From contig JBBAEA010000112.1 of the NCBI GenBank assembly GCA_041656175.1, forward strand, positions 1-11,760: a stretch of 11,760 nt of DNA, in the 5' to 3' direction. This document shows, one piece after another, positions 1 to 7,429 of the stretch. The notes under the pieces are model-generated. The model had not been told where the DNA came from, ran no database searches, and saw nothing but the letters and a program-made list of their open reading frames with translations. Position 1 is the stretch's first letter. Each line of letters starts with the position of its first letter. The translations under genes and the position numbers were made by a program. The stretch is from JBBAEA01 sp041656175. Its GTDB lineage: Bacteria > Myxococcota_A > Bradymonadia > UBA4248.

Positions 1-2796
1 ACCGAGCTTTGTGGTAACGGCGAGCTTGATGCAGGCGAGGTATGCGATGACGGTAACCGAGTAAGCGGTGATGGTTGCAGTGCGGATTGCTTAAGCGACG
101 AAAGTTGTGGCAATGGTATTGTGGACGAAGGCGAGTTCTGCGATGATGGCAACAATGATGATAATGATGGTTGCAGGGCAGATTGCCTGAGTAACGAGCG
201 GTGTGGCAACGGCGTCATCGACACCCACCTCGGTGAGCAATGCGATGGTGAAGATTGGTGCGACAAGCGTTGCCGCGATACACGAGAACCGCTACCCGAT
301 GCCGATGGCGATACGATTGCCGATGAACTTGAGGGCAGGGACGAAGGTCGCGATACAGACGGTGACACGGTTCCCGATTACCTTGATCTCGACAGTGACG
401 GCGATACTATTCCTGACAGCGTCGAAGCGCAAAACGGCGGTAGTACTTGGAATCCACCTAAAGATAGCGATGGCGACACTATTCCCGATTACCTCGATCT
501 CGATAGCGACGGCGATGGGATTCCCGATAGCGTTGAAGCGGGAGCTGATCCAGAAAACCCAGTCGATAGCGACGGCGACACCGTACCCGATTACCTCGAT
601 CTCGACAGCGACGGCGATGGGATTCCCGATCTTGTTGAAGGGGCTGATGATGTCGATGGCGACACTATTCCCAACTACCTCGATCTTGATAGCGACGGCG
701 ATGGAATCCCCGATTGGGCTGAATACTACGGCACTGAATTTGAAGACGTCGATTTAGATGGAATTCCCAATTACCTCGACACGGACTCCGACGATGACAC
801 AATCCCCGATAGCGTTGAGAGCGGTGGCGGTCCCGACGACCTTTCGGACAAAACGTGGCTTGCCCGCGATAGCGATAGTGATACCATTCCCGATTTCATA
901 GATGATGACTCCGACAACGACGCCGTAAAAGATAGCGTTGAGCGCCAATTTGGCACTGATCCCAACAATCCCGACACCGACGGGGACACGATCCCTGATG
1001 GCGTCGATGGAGTGGCGCGCTACGACGAAACTCTCGCTGCATGGGTAGGTATCGATACCGATGGCGATACTCTTATCAATGCCTTGGATCTCGACAGCGA
1101 CGGCGACACCATTCCAGATGCCGAGGAAGCGCGAATAGTTTGTAAGAAGGATCCCATGGGGACTGGTGGATGTCTGCTTGACGCCAATGGACGCGTTATT
1201 TTTGAAGCAGAGCGCACAGAACTCTGGGCAAAGCTTCCCGACTCCGATAGCGATGGTATTCCTGATTTTCTCGATTTCGATAGCGACGGCGACGGCTTAC
1301 CCGATAGACTCGAAGTGTTATGCCCTGATGGAAGGCTTTCGCGGTATACGGGCGACGTCGACGCGGATGGTTATTCCGATCCCATTGAACACAGCTTTGG
1401 AAGCATGACCACGAGCATTGGTGCTATTACAATGATGTGTGACCCCAGTGTGAAGGTTACCGATGCCACCACGAGCGATGGCAACAAAGTCGAGTTCTAC
1501 TTCGAGTTTGACCCCCACAACGGAAAAGTGACAGGAAAGGACTTGCTCACCTTTAAGCCCACCGTTAACAGCCTCGATTTGGTCTTTAACATGGACACTA
1601 CAGGGAGCATGGCAGGTTCGGTCAACAACATTAAAACGAACATCCGCGACGTTGTGATACCGGGCGTTCGCGATGCTGTACAAGATAGCGCTTTTGGTGT
1701 TTGTGCTTTTGATGACTATCCTGTTTCTGGTTATGGTGGAGCTGGGGATTTGCCCTTGCATGTTTACGGCCAAGTCTCTAACGATGAGAGTACCGTCCAA
1801 ACTAACGTCAATAAATATGCTCTGCACTATGGAGCCGATGGCCCCGAGTCAGGTTATCCTTCGCTTTATGCAATTATGACAAACACCGCGCTTAAATGGA
1901 ATGGTGGCTCCGTAGGTCCATGGCCAGTGCCCAGTGGTAGATGGGGTGCAGTGGGATTTAGAAATAATTCCTTGCCCGTTATCGTGCATATAACCGATAC
2001 TTACTCACATGATGCTACATACCAACCTTACAGTAGTACCTATGTATATAATGCGCCCACAAGTAGCCAAGTTTACGAGATGGCTAAAAACAAGGGTGTT
2101 CGCATTATCACTGCGTATCAAAGCAATAACCCCACAATTAATCACTCACAACTCCAAGAGATCGCCGAGAAGACCAACGCCGTTGTACCTGTTTGCGCCT
2201 TCAAGAACGTTAGCAATGCGTGGATTTGCGGAGAAAACAAATGCTGTACCACAAACAATTCTACGGGTGAAGCACCACAAACCGTTAATGGCAAAGATGG
2301 CCAGTGTGCGCTCAAGTTTAAGATTGGTACCGGCTCAGGTTTAAGTACTTCGGCAGTAGTTGGCGTGGATGCACTCGTTAAATACACGACCTTTGACGTA
2401 CGTGCAGGCTTTAGCGGTAACGCTATTGCAGGGACAAGCGTAACTACGCAGTGCTTCCTCGATAAAGTCGAAGCCAAAGAATATGTCGCCCCGCCACTTG
2501 AACCCGAAAGGTCCTGTAACCCCGTTGCGCAACCCGCGATGTTCACTGCCACCTACAACGATGGTTTTACGAACTTTGCTACGGGCACATCGTCAACGAG
2601 CCGCGAAAGCGCGCAGCTCAAATTCGATGTCGACGCGAGCTGGGCAAAATGCGCCGCTGGAGGCTTAAAACAGCTACCGCAAGGTCAAGTCTTTGAAGCC
2701 TACATTCAACTTTACGACCAAACAACGGGTGTAACCTTGGGTAAACCCAGAGTTGTAGCGATTTACGTTGCTCCATATATCGCGCCTCAAGTATAA
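1..2796 (+). CDS. Large secreted Cys-rich / TSP3-repeat / von Willebrand A protein (5' end outside window)
   Basis: The frame is open from base 1, so the start and any signal peptide lie upstream. Three Cys-rich repeats of the CGNG...CDDGN...DGC..DC type (DUF4215 / Myxococcus Cys-rich repeat) occupy about bases 10-285; the third is shortened. Bases about 297-1310 encode Asp-rich thrombospondin type 3-like repeats, presumably calcium-binding, with DSDGDTIPDYLD and DSDGDGIPD units. A von Willebrand A domain follows at about 1561-2200. Its MIDAS motif DTTGSM starts at base 1594 (window codon 532); a DGPE segment near 1840 and ITD near 1990 match the other MIDAS loops. The last 200 residues hold scattered Cys and a beta-rich region, with no C-terminal membrane anchor or sorting signal. 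The likely role is a surface or extracellular metal-dependent adhesion protein; the partner is unknown. The last codon precedes TAA at 2794, and a terminator follows. Confidence 0.9.
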   Translation, partial: TELCGNGELDAGEVCDDGNRVSGDGCSADCLSDESCGNGIVDEGEFCDDGNNDDNDGCRADCLSNERCGNGVIDTHLGEQCDGEDWCDKRCRDTREPLPDADGDTIADELEGRDEGRDTDGDTVPDYLDLDSDGDTIPDSVEAQNGGSTWNPPKDSDGDTIPDYLDLDSDGDGIPDSVEAGADPENPVDSDGDTVPDYLDLDSDGDGIPDLVEGADDVDGDTIPNYLDLDSDGDGIPDWAEYYGTEFEDVDLDGIPNYLDTDSDDDTIPDSVESGGGPDDLSDKTWLARDSDSDTIPDFIDDDSDNDAVKDSVERQFGTDPNNPDTDGDTIPDGVDGVARYDETLAAWVGIDTDGDTLINALDLDSDGDTIPDAEEARIVCKKDPMGTGGCLLDANGRVIFEAERTELWAKLPDSDSDGIPDFLDFDSDGDGLPDRLEVLCPDGRLSRYTGDVDADGYSDPIEHSFGSMTTSIGAITMMCDPSVKVTDATTSDGNKVEFYFEFDPHNGKVTGKDLLTFKPTVNSLDLVFNMDTTGSMAGSVNNIKTNIRDVVIPGVRDAVQDSAFGVCAFDDYPVSGYGGAGDLPLHVYGQVSNDESTVQTNVNKYALHYGADGPESGYPSLYAIMTNTALKWNGGSVGPWPVPSGRWGAVGFRNNSLPVIVHITDTYSHDATYQPYSSTYVYNAPTSSQVYEMAKNKGVRIITAYQSNNPTINHSQLQEIAEKTNAVVPVCAFKNVSNAWICGENKCCTTNNSTGEAPQTVNGKDGQCALKFKIGTGSGLSTSAVVGVDALVKYTTFDVRAGFSGNAIAGTSVTTQCFLDKVEAKEYVAPPLEPERSCNPVAQPAMFTATYNDGFTNFATGTSSTSRESAQLKFDVDASWAKCAAGGLKQLPQGQVFEAYIQLYDQTTGVTLGKPRVVAIYVAPYIAPQV
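352..714 (+). repeat. Tandem 66-bp coding units (TSP3-like 22-residue repeat)
   Basis: Four near-identical 66-bp units start at 352, 463, 565 and 649, all in frame. Each encodes Asp-x-Asp-Gly-Asp-Thr-(Ile/Val)-Pro, then (Asp/Asn)-Tyr-Leu-Asp-Leu-Asp-Ser and a second DGD box. The spacing between unit starts is irregular (111, 102 and 84 bp), and the spacers carry the variable acidic or Glu/Ala linkers. More diverged units continue to about base 1310. Such repeats in the family bind calcium through Asp side chains; here that is inferred from the Asp pattern. Confidence 0.85.
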
Positions 2797-2810
2797 CTTG
2801 GATCGTCGAT

Positions 2811-2855
2811 AGCAAAAAGCCCCTTCTCCTGAATAGGATCGGGGGCTTTTTTGCT
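2811..2855 (+). terminator. Rho-independent terminator after the vWA protein gene
   Basis: AGCAAAAAGCCCC (2811-2823) pairs with GGGGCTTTTTTGCT (2842-2855) with one extra T. A small inner TCCT/AGGA stem lies in the loop. A T run forms part of the right arm. It begins 14 bp after the stop codon, and its symmetry (A run on one side, T run on the other) would let it act in both directions. The following 240 bp up to 3095 hold no convincing gene, only a 5-bp hairpin near 3007. Confidence 0.8.
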
Positions 2856-3095
2856 AAAATCGACGTTAAAAAACTCCTGTTAAAGCCAAAATTGCGCAAG
2901 CAACGCCTAGGGATGCTCTGATTAACGCAAAGGCAGTCAAAAACTAGCTAGTGTAAGGCAATAAAAGCTATTTTAGGTAGTTTGAACTCAGTCAAAAAAT
3001 CGAAAGATGCTATTAGCATGTTTGATGCGCATTTTCGGTGCAAAGAAAAAGGAGCTTTTATTAGCAAGCCCCAATGAATCAAAACATCCTTAGCG

Positions 3096-3527
3096 CTAAA
3101 TCGGGCTTTTTGACGCAATGGCGACGATTTCCTGGGGCGTAAATAATTTACCCTCATTGCTTCTCATTGCTGGGCAATGCTGTGCGTAGCGATCCCACAG
3201 CGTTTTGTCGCCAAGGAGCACGCGCCAAAAGGGGTAGGCGCGGCATTGTGCGGGGCGCTGTTCGTAGATGCTGCAACCTTCATCGTAAAAGATGCACATC
3301 TTCGTACTCTCGTTGCTGCGCGCTTTGTAACGCTCTTTGTCTTTGCTAAAGACCTCAGACTGCGTAAAATACTGCGCAATCAGCGCGTCTTCGTTCATGG
3401 ATTTTGCCTCGGCGAGTGCTTTTAATTCGTTTGGGCTAAAGTAGAGTTCGCCTGGCTCTCCTTGGCAGCAGTTGCCGCATTGTTGGCAGCTAAAACGTAT
3501 TCCATTTTGCCAAAATTGCTTTGCCAT
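3096..3527 (-). CDS. YkgJ-family CxxCxxCC cysteine-cluster protein
   Basis: This 143-residue soluble protein has the CxxCxxCC signature at C14, C17, C20 and C21. Further Cys at 78, 85 and 95 lie in a C-x6-C-x9-C-RAYPFW block, the arrangement of the zinc/iron-chelating UPF0153/YkgJ family (PF03692). The length is ordinary for the family. Members are thought to bind an Fe or Zn ion, but the biochemical role is mostly unknown. The ATG at 3527 is the natural start because the Cys cluster begins 13 residues later; no clear ribosome binding site is visible. It lies 40 bp downstream of the Cys-rich lipoprotein gene on the same strand and may be co-transcribed with it. Confidence 0.85.
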   Translation of the reverse strand: MAKQFWQNGIRFSCQQCGNCCQGEPGELYFSPNELKALAEAKSMNEDALIAQYFTQSEVFSKDKERYKARSNESTKMCIFYDEGCSIYEQRPAQCRAYPFWRVLLGDKTLWDRYAQHCPAMRSNEGKLFTPQEIVAIASKSPI

Positions 3528-3567
3528 AACACGCTTTTTTAGGGTGAAAATGATGGTTAAAGCCTTT

Positions 3568-3972
3568 TTACGGTGTAGCTTCTTCCTCTTGTTCTTGGTC
3601 GGGGGCTTGGAATTCTAACTCATTGTCGGGATCGCGTCCGTAGGTCGCATCGCTCTCAACGTAGCAAAATCGTTTGTCGGCAAAATCGTCGCGACAAACA
3701 TAGTTTTTACGACAATCTGAGTTTTTCTTACACTTCTTTAGACAATAGCTGATTTGCTCCGTAAAAGCGACGCAAACAGCACCTTGCATGCAGTCTTCAT
3801 TGAGTTCACAGTTGTAACTCAAACAATAACCGCCTGGCGATTCGCGATCGCAGACCATGCCGATGGGACAGTCATTGGTGGTGTCGCATTTATCGCCCAC
3901 TGCCGCTTCGCAAGCAAAACAGAGTATGGTGCATAATAGAATAATGAATAGATTCAGTGTTTTGCTGGGCAT
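3568..3972 (-). CDS. Small Cys-rich secreted protein, putative lipoprotein
   Basis: The ATG at 3972 gives MPSKTLNL followed by a hydrophobic stretch of about 15 residues ending ILCFAC, a signal peptide with a weak lipobox (the -3 position is Cys, not Leu). A GTG at 3984 would add four residues; neither start has an obvious ribosome binding site. The mature part holds regularly spaced Cys (GDKCDTTNDCPIGMVC, NCELNEDC, KKCKKNSDCRKNYVCRDD), suggesting a compact disulfide-bonded extracellular domain. It ends in a low-complexity acidic tail (EQEEEATP). Function is not recognised; small Cys-rich lipoproteins of this kind are common in Myxococcota. It is related in style, not clearly in sequence, to the protein at 7514-7906. 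Confidence 0.75.
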   Translation of the reverse strand: MPSKTLNLFIILLCTILCFACEAAVGDKCDTTNDCPIGMVCDRESPGGYCLSYNCELNEDCMQGAVCVAFTEQISYCLKKCKKNSDCRKNYVCRDDFADKRFCYVESDATYGRDPDNELEFQAPDQEQEEEATP

Positions 3973-4200
3973 CTTCAATTGCACTTTGTGCCAATTCTTG
4001 GCTCAATAGAACTCAAAACGTAAGTCCCCACCACTATGGCGTGTGGCTTACAACTTGATACGCATAGAAAAACGCGCTGGCGATGTCAATCATTAACGCC
4101 CTTGCTGTGCATGGAGTTACGAGCCGTGATTGACTTTGCTTGCTGTTTAGTCTCGGGGCGTAGTTTTGTTAAATAATGGTGAATAGGGCTTACGCGCTGG
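3973..4200. other. Noncoding stretch with inverted repeats, upstream of structured repeat copy 1
   Basis: No open frame here has protein-like composition. Two inverted repeats are visible. TAAG...CTTA with nested CCAC...GTGG spans about 4021-4050. A perfect 8-bp pair GTCAATCA (4085-4092) and TGATTGAC (4127-4134) encloses a further TAAC/GTTA pair. The region lies between divergent genes and so should carry promoters for both sides, but no convincing -35/-10 pair was identified. Confidence 0.45.
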
Positions 4201-4350
4201 AAGGGGGGTAGCGCGGGATCGCCGAACAAAAGTCGCTACGAACGCATGCTGTGCGGTGGTTAAGCGTTCAGCGCAAACAACGCACAGCATTTTGCGTTCG
4301 TTGTCGAATTTTGCGAGGAAGCCCGCGCGTAGGGGGGCATTAAGCCCCCC
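4201..4350 (+). repeat. Structured dispersed repeat, copy 1 (three-hairpin element)
   Basis: The element starts with AAGGGGGGTAGCGC (4201-4214). An outer stem CGAACGC (4239-4245) pairs with GCGTTCG (4294-4300). An inner stem ATGCTGTGCG (4246-4255) pairs perfectly with CGCACAGCAT (4281-4290); the A at 4246 is the junction. The block GAATTTTGCGAGGAAGC leads into GCGCGTA and a 3' hairpin, GGGGGGC (4332-4338) with GCCCCCC (4344-4350), loop ATTAA. The same ordered blocks and folds recur at 11507-11651 on the minus strand. It could be a structured RNA gene, a REP/MITE-like element or an untranslated leader element for the operon starting at 4480. It is not a simple terminator, since no T tract follows. 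Confidence 0.65.
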
Positions 4351-4479
4351 ACCCAAGGGAAATAATGAATGAACCGCAGCTGCAATGCAAATCCAAAAAA
4401 CTTGTCATTTGTCGTGATGCGTGGTAATTGGCTAGCACTGGCGAGGTTTTTGGCCAAGCTACTGAAATGAGAGTTCATA

Positions 4480-5709
4480 ATGTTAGGTCGTTTGGTAGAG
4501 AGAATGAAGGGAAACAGCCGTCCTGTTGTGAACCGCGGCAGTTTTCTGGATGGGTGTTTGGAGCGAGTGCGGCCGCGCTTGGTCGAGCACTTTCTGAAGG
4601 CTTTAGACGAGAACCCGCATTCGGATTGCTTGGATCTGTTATCGCTTTTTATTGTCGAGGATTTGTTGAAGGGGGAGAGTTGCGAACCGGCGGCGGCGCG
4701 TGCGTTTTTTTCGGTGCTTCTTGAAAACGAGCATTTACCGCTTGGGCAGCAGCTTTCGGATGCGGAGCTGACCTTGTTGCGTGACCTCTTGATGGGGTAT
4801 TTTAAGGGCAACGACAATGTGAACGAGAAGGGCGCGGAGGTGCTGAGCCTGATTGAGCGCAAGTTCATGCGAGGGGAGTTTTCGCAAGCTCGGATTTTGC
4901 TACAAATATTCGAAACTGACGAAGAGACGCGTCAAAACAACGAGCGCAACCTTTTTTACGAGGAGATGATTACGCGTTTGTCGTTGGCGAGTTCTAACGC
5001 CAAGGGATTGCCTAGCAGCGTTCTTGCCAAGTTTGATGAAGAAGACTTTGAAGATGCGGCTGTGAATGAGATGTCGCAGAGTTTGGCTAACGAGAGTGAT
5101 TTGCGCTTTTGCCTATTTTTGAAGGATCAGGCGGAGCTGGCAAAGTGGCATGCGCAGTTTGAACGACTTCAGGAAAGCTCGGCTTCGTGTATTTCGGATT
5201 ATGTGCCAGTGGCGCGCTGGCGTAGGCTAGGGACGCTCAAAGATGAGAGTATCAGCTCGCAGGTACAGCGACATATGACCTTTGAGATGTTGCGTAGGCA
5301 CGTGCAACTCAAGTTGCGTATGTGCTACTTCTTGCTTCTTGCGAGCGGAAAGACTGGGGTGGAGTGGTTTATTTTTTCATTCTCGGAGTGGAGTTTGAAG
5401 CACTTTAACGTCGAAGCGCGTGAGGTGCTGCCCTTTGTACATCGCAGCAGCGTGATGGAGGGCTTGTGTTTGCAGGAGGTCATGGATATTGCGGTGGATC
5501 GGTTTTTTGGCCCCAGCCTCAATAAGGTCAACATCACTAAAGAGCAATCCGAGAGCGCGTGGCGAGCGACTGTGCGTAAGCTCTCCAAGACGCATTTTGC
5601 TAGTATTCCACGTGGTTACTACAATTTAGGCGACTTTATCCTCGACGAATTGTTGCCCTTTGAACATGTCGATCCCCTTCTGGCCTATAAACTTTATCTT
5701 TTGATGTAG
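4480..5709 (+). CDS. Uncharacterised 409-residue protein, first gene of a receiver-containing cassette
   Basis: I do not recognise a family. The protein has no signal peptide or membrane segment and looks largely alpha-helical, with many Leu/Glu/Lys/Arg-rich segments and acidic patches (for example FDEEDFEDAA around residues 188-197). The C-terminal third contains aromatic-rich segments such as VEWFIFSFSEW and RGYYNLGDFILDELLPFE. The ATG at 4480 is preceded by a modest GAGAG at about 4469-4473. The stop at 5707-5709 is 7 bp before the next gene, a lipoprotein, whose ribosome binding site (AGGTG) overlaps this stop. That spacing indicates an operon with the lipoprotein and the response regulator. 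The likely location is the cytoplasm; the role is unknown, and a scaffold or regulatory partner of the receiver is only a guess from position. Confidence 0.8.
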   Translation: MLGRLVERMKGNSRPVVNRGSFLDGCLERVRPRLVEHFLKALDENPHSDCLDLLSLFIVEDLLKGESCEPAAARAFFSVLLENEHLPLGQQLSDAELTLLRDLLMGYFKGNDNVNEKGAEVLSLIERKFMRGEFSQARILLQIFETDEETRQNNERNLFYEEMITRLSLASSNAKGLPSSVLAKFDEEDFEDAAVNEMSQSLANESDLRFCLFLKDQAELAKWHAQFERLQESSASCISDYVPVARWRRLGTLKDESISSQVQRHMTFEMLRRHVQLKLRMCYFLLLASGKTGVEWFIFSFSEWSLKHFNVEAREVLPFVHRSSVMEGLCLQEVMDIAVDRFFGPSLNKVNITKEQSESAWRATVRKLSKTHFASIPRGYYNLGDFILDELLPFEHVDPLLAYKLYLLM

Positions 5710-5716
5710 GTGCTAT

Positions 5717-6163
5717 ATGCGTCGAAGCTCGGTTTTCTTACTCTTTAGCTCACTTTGGCTCTTTACGACGCTTAGTGCCTGCTCGTTAGTGTTCGAACCA
5801 GCTCCTAAAGCCATAGAGCGCCTCTTTGCGGGTTTCGCCAGCGGTTACCACCAAGTTACGCGCGATCTGTGCGAGCAAAACAAGGATTTGCTTCCCAAAC
5901 TCGAGCAGGCTGGGGGGCTTATCGCGTCTGATTGGTACAACGCTCGTGAGGGCTTTTACAGCATTACTAGCATGGAGAAGGTGCAAGATACCGACACCGT
6001 CTTTGTATACGTCGATGTCAAGGTTCCACGTACCCAACGTGATCCGCTCATTACGCCATGGGTGTTTGAGATGAAACGCGAAAAGCTGCGTTGGTACATC
6101 TTATCAGTGGATGGCGTCGAAGAATTCATCCGCCTCGCTCAAATCGAGCGCGGCATACTCTAA
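5717..6163 (+). CDS. Lipoprotein of unknown function
   Basis: This 148-residue protein starts MRRSSV, followed by a hydrophobic core and the lipobox LSAC with the lipidated Cys at position 22. Ser at +2 suggests transfer to the outer membrane if Lol rules apply. The mature part of about 125 residues has a helix-rich first half (AIERLFAGF, RDLCEQNKDLLPKLEQAGG) and a beta-like second half (DTVFVYVDVKVPRT, WVFEMKREKLRWYILSVDG). That order is reminiscent of NTF2/DUF4878-like lipoproteins, but the match is not firm. It is the second gene of the cassette, 7 bp after the unknown protein and 10 bp before the receiver gene. The AGGTG ribosome binding site spans the upstream stop codon, so translational coupling is likely. 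Confidence 0.85.
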   Translation: MRRSSVFLLFSSLWLFTTLSACSLVFEPAPKAIERLFAGFASGYHQVTRDLCEQNKDLLPKLEQAGGLIASDWYNAREGFYSITSMEKVQDTDTVFVYVDVKVPRTQRDPLITPWVFEMKREKLRWYILSVDGVEEFIRLAQIERGIL

Positions 6164-6173
6164 TTTATTCTTA

Positions 6174-6593
6174 ATGTTCATGGAAAATACTGTATCTAGA
6201 AACAAACCCTTAGTTTTACTGGCAGACGACGATCCCGAACTGCGTCAGATGGTGCGCTTACATCTGGAGATGACAGAGTGCGATGTACTGGAAGCTAGTG
6301 ATGGCGCGGAAGCCTTGGAACTTCTTATTGAAGAGCACCCCCAACTCGTCATTCTCGACGTCATGATGCCCGAACTAACGGGCTGGGAAATATTGCGCTA
6401 TCTTCGCTCCAAAGAGCAGTACGATGATATCGGTGTGCTGATGCTTACGGCTATCGGTCCTACACTCAACGAGCTTTCTTCTCCTATGTATGGAGCGGAT
6501 GATTACATCGATAAGCCCTTTAAACTCGAAGAATTATTGGCGAAAATACGTAAAGTTTTAGCAAAGCATGAGCAAGTTCTAGAAGATAAGTAA
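6174..6593 (+). CDS. Stand-alone response regulator receiver protein
   Basis: This is a single receiver (CheY-like) domain with no output domain. From the ATG at 6174 it is 139 residues: acidic pocket D18-D20 in LLADDDPELRQ, phosphoacceptor D62 in ILDVMMPELTGW, switch Thr T92 in MLTAIG, and the conserved Lys K114 in YIDKPFK. All catalytic residues are present. The frame stays open back to an ATG at 6111, but that would overlap the lipoprotein gene by 53 bp and add residues out of another gene's frame, so 6174 (or the ATG at 6180) is preferred. No Shine-Dalgarno sequence is evident, which fits coupling to the lipoprotein stop 10 bp upstream. No histidine kinase is encoded in the window. The likely role is a phosphorylation-dependent protein-protein switch; the partner is unknown. 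Confidence 0.92.
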   Translation: MFMENTVSRNKPLVLLADDDPELRQMVRLHLEMTECDVLEASDGAEALELLIEEHPQLVILDVMMPELTGWEILRYLRSKEQYDDIGVLMLTAIGPTLNELSSPMYGADDYIDKPFKLEELLAKIRKVLAKHEQVLEDK

Positions 6594-6642
6594 GGCTTTT
6601 TATTGAGTATTTGCCTTTCGTCCTCAATTCGATTTCTGGCTT

Positions 6643-7419
6643 CTAGTTTGCACGAACACAGCTATACTTTGACCAGGGGCCAGAGAGCGGTTGGAGCGCA
6701 GTGAGCTCTTCTACACGTTTTAAAAATGTGCTTCGCAAACAGTGCTTAGCTCCGAAACGTGCAAGGTGTTCGGTATAGGCTTGGCAATCAATAAGAGGGA
6801 AGTCGTGTCTATGTAGCCATTCAACGAAGTGAACGAACGCCACCTTCGACGCGTCCGATACGTATGTAAACATGGATTCACCATAGAACATGCGACCGAT
6901 AGCAATGCCGTAAAATCCGCCCACCAGTTCATCTTCTAGCCACGCTTCCACACTATGCGCGTAGCCCAAGTCGTGCAGCCTACAGTAGCCTTCGATTAAA
7001 TCCTTGGTTATCCAAGTTGATGTCTCTTCTTCACCTTCGTCTGTGGCTTGCTCATGCTGATCTGGCCGTTTTCTACTTGCGCAGGCGTTGATGACGCGCG
7101 AGAACGCAGTATCCATCGTCACGCGAAAGGGCGTCTTCTTCATGACGCGTTTTAGACTACGCGGAATGTGCAACTCGCTGGTTCGCAAAACATAACGCTG
7201 CACCGGACAGTGCCAAAATATCGGCATTTCCTCTGAGTGCGGCCACGGAAATATTCCGCGCCTATAGGCTTGGAGTAAACGCTGAGGCGAGTAATCGCCG
7301 CCTACCGCTATAATCCCACGGCCATCACAGTACTCAAGACCAGGAAATTCGTCTGTAACTTCCCAGTAGTTCAAAGCAGACTGTTTCACGTACAGGGGTG
7401 CTAGTTCTTCTTTGCTCAT
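6643..7419 (-). CDS. aat: Leucyl/phenylalanyl-tRNA--protein transferase
   Basis: This cytoplasmic enzyme moves Leu or Phe from aminoacyl-tRNA to the N-terminus of proteins starting with Arg or Lys, creating N-degrons for ClpS/ClpAP. The 258 residues show the family blocks in order: GIIAVGGDYSPQRLLQAYRRG (35-55), FPW (57-59), RVTMDTAFSRVINACASR (99-116), TWI (135-137), GYAHSVEAW (152-160), ELVGGFYGIAIGRMFYGESMF (164-184), SDASK (188-192) and IDCQ (210-213). An acidic insertion of about 16 residues (119-134, QHEQATDEGEEE) sits where the family normally has a short loop. The segment after GESMF reads TYVSDASK rather than the usual SRxxNASK. The ATG at 7419 has no visible ribosome binding site, and a terminator ends only about 10 bp upstream. 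No ClpS or ClpA gene is nearby in the window. Confidence 0.95.
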   Translation of the reverse strand: MSKEELAPLYVKQSALNYWEVTDEFPGLEYCDGRGIIAVGGDYSPQRLLQAYRRGIFPWPHSEEMPIFWHCPVQRYVLRTSELHIPRSLKRVMKKTPFRVTMDTAFSRVINACASRKRPDQHEQATDEGEEETSTWITKDLIEGYCRLHDLGYAHSVEAWLEDELVGGFYGIAIGRMFYGESMFTYVSDASKVAFVHFVEWLHRHDFPLIDCQAYTEHLARFGAKHCLRSTFLKRVEELTALQPLSGPWSKYSCVRAN

Positions 7420-7429
7420 TTGCAGCTAC

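Noticed and set aside
352..714. Regularly spaced repeats that might suggest a CRISPR array
   Set aside because: The repeats are in frame, 66 bp long with irregular spacing, and encode Asp-rich protein units; there are no cas genes.
203..757. A 184-residue open frame overlapping the vWA protein gene on the same strand
   Set aside because: It is a shadow of the Asp-rich repeats read in another frame; the residues are a low-complexity Ile/Ala/Thr pattern produced by the repeated DNA.
2948..3157. A 69-residue minus-strand open frame
   Set aside because: It overlaps the end of the YkgJ-family gene in another frame, has no recognisable features and no ribosome binding site.
4402..4430. Possible promoter TTGTCA with 17-bp spacing to TAATTG before the 409-residue protein gene
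   Set aside because: The -10 hexamer matches the consensus at only two positions, so it is not called.
4260..4868. A 202-residue minus-strand open frame
   Set aside because: It runs across the structured repeat and antisense to the start of the 409-residue protein gene; its Ser/Arg/Lys-rich composition is typical of an antisense shadow, and the plus-strand gene fits the operon spacing.
6111..6173. N-terminal extension of the response regulator from the ATG at 6111
   Set aside because: The 21 added residues come from the out-of-frame end of the lipoprotein gene and are Ser/Ala-rich with no relation to receiver domains; the ATG at 6174 directly after the lipoprotein stop is more plausible.
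6594..6642. Possible terminator between the converging response regulator and aat genes (ATTGAG/CTCAAT pair)
   Set aside because: The stem is 6 bp and AT-rich with a 15-nt loop and no good T tract, so it is too weak to call.
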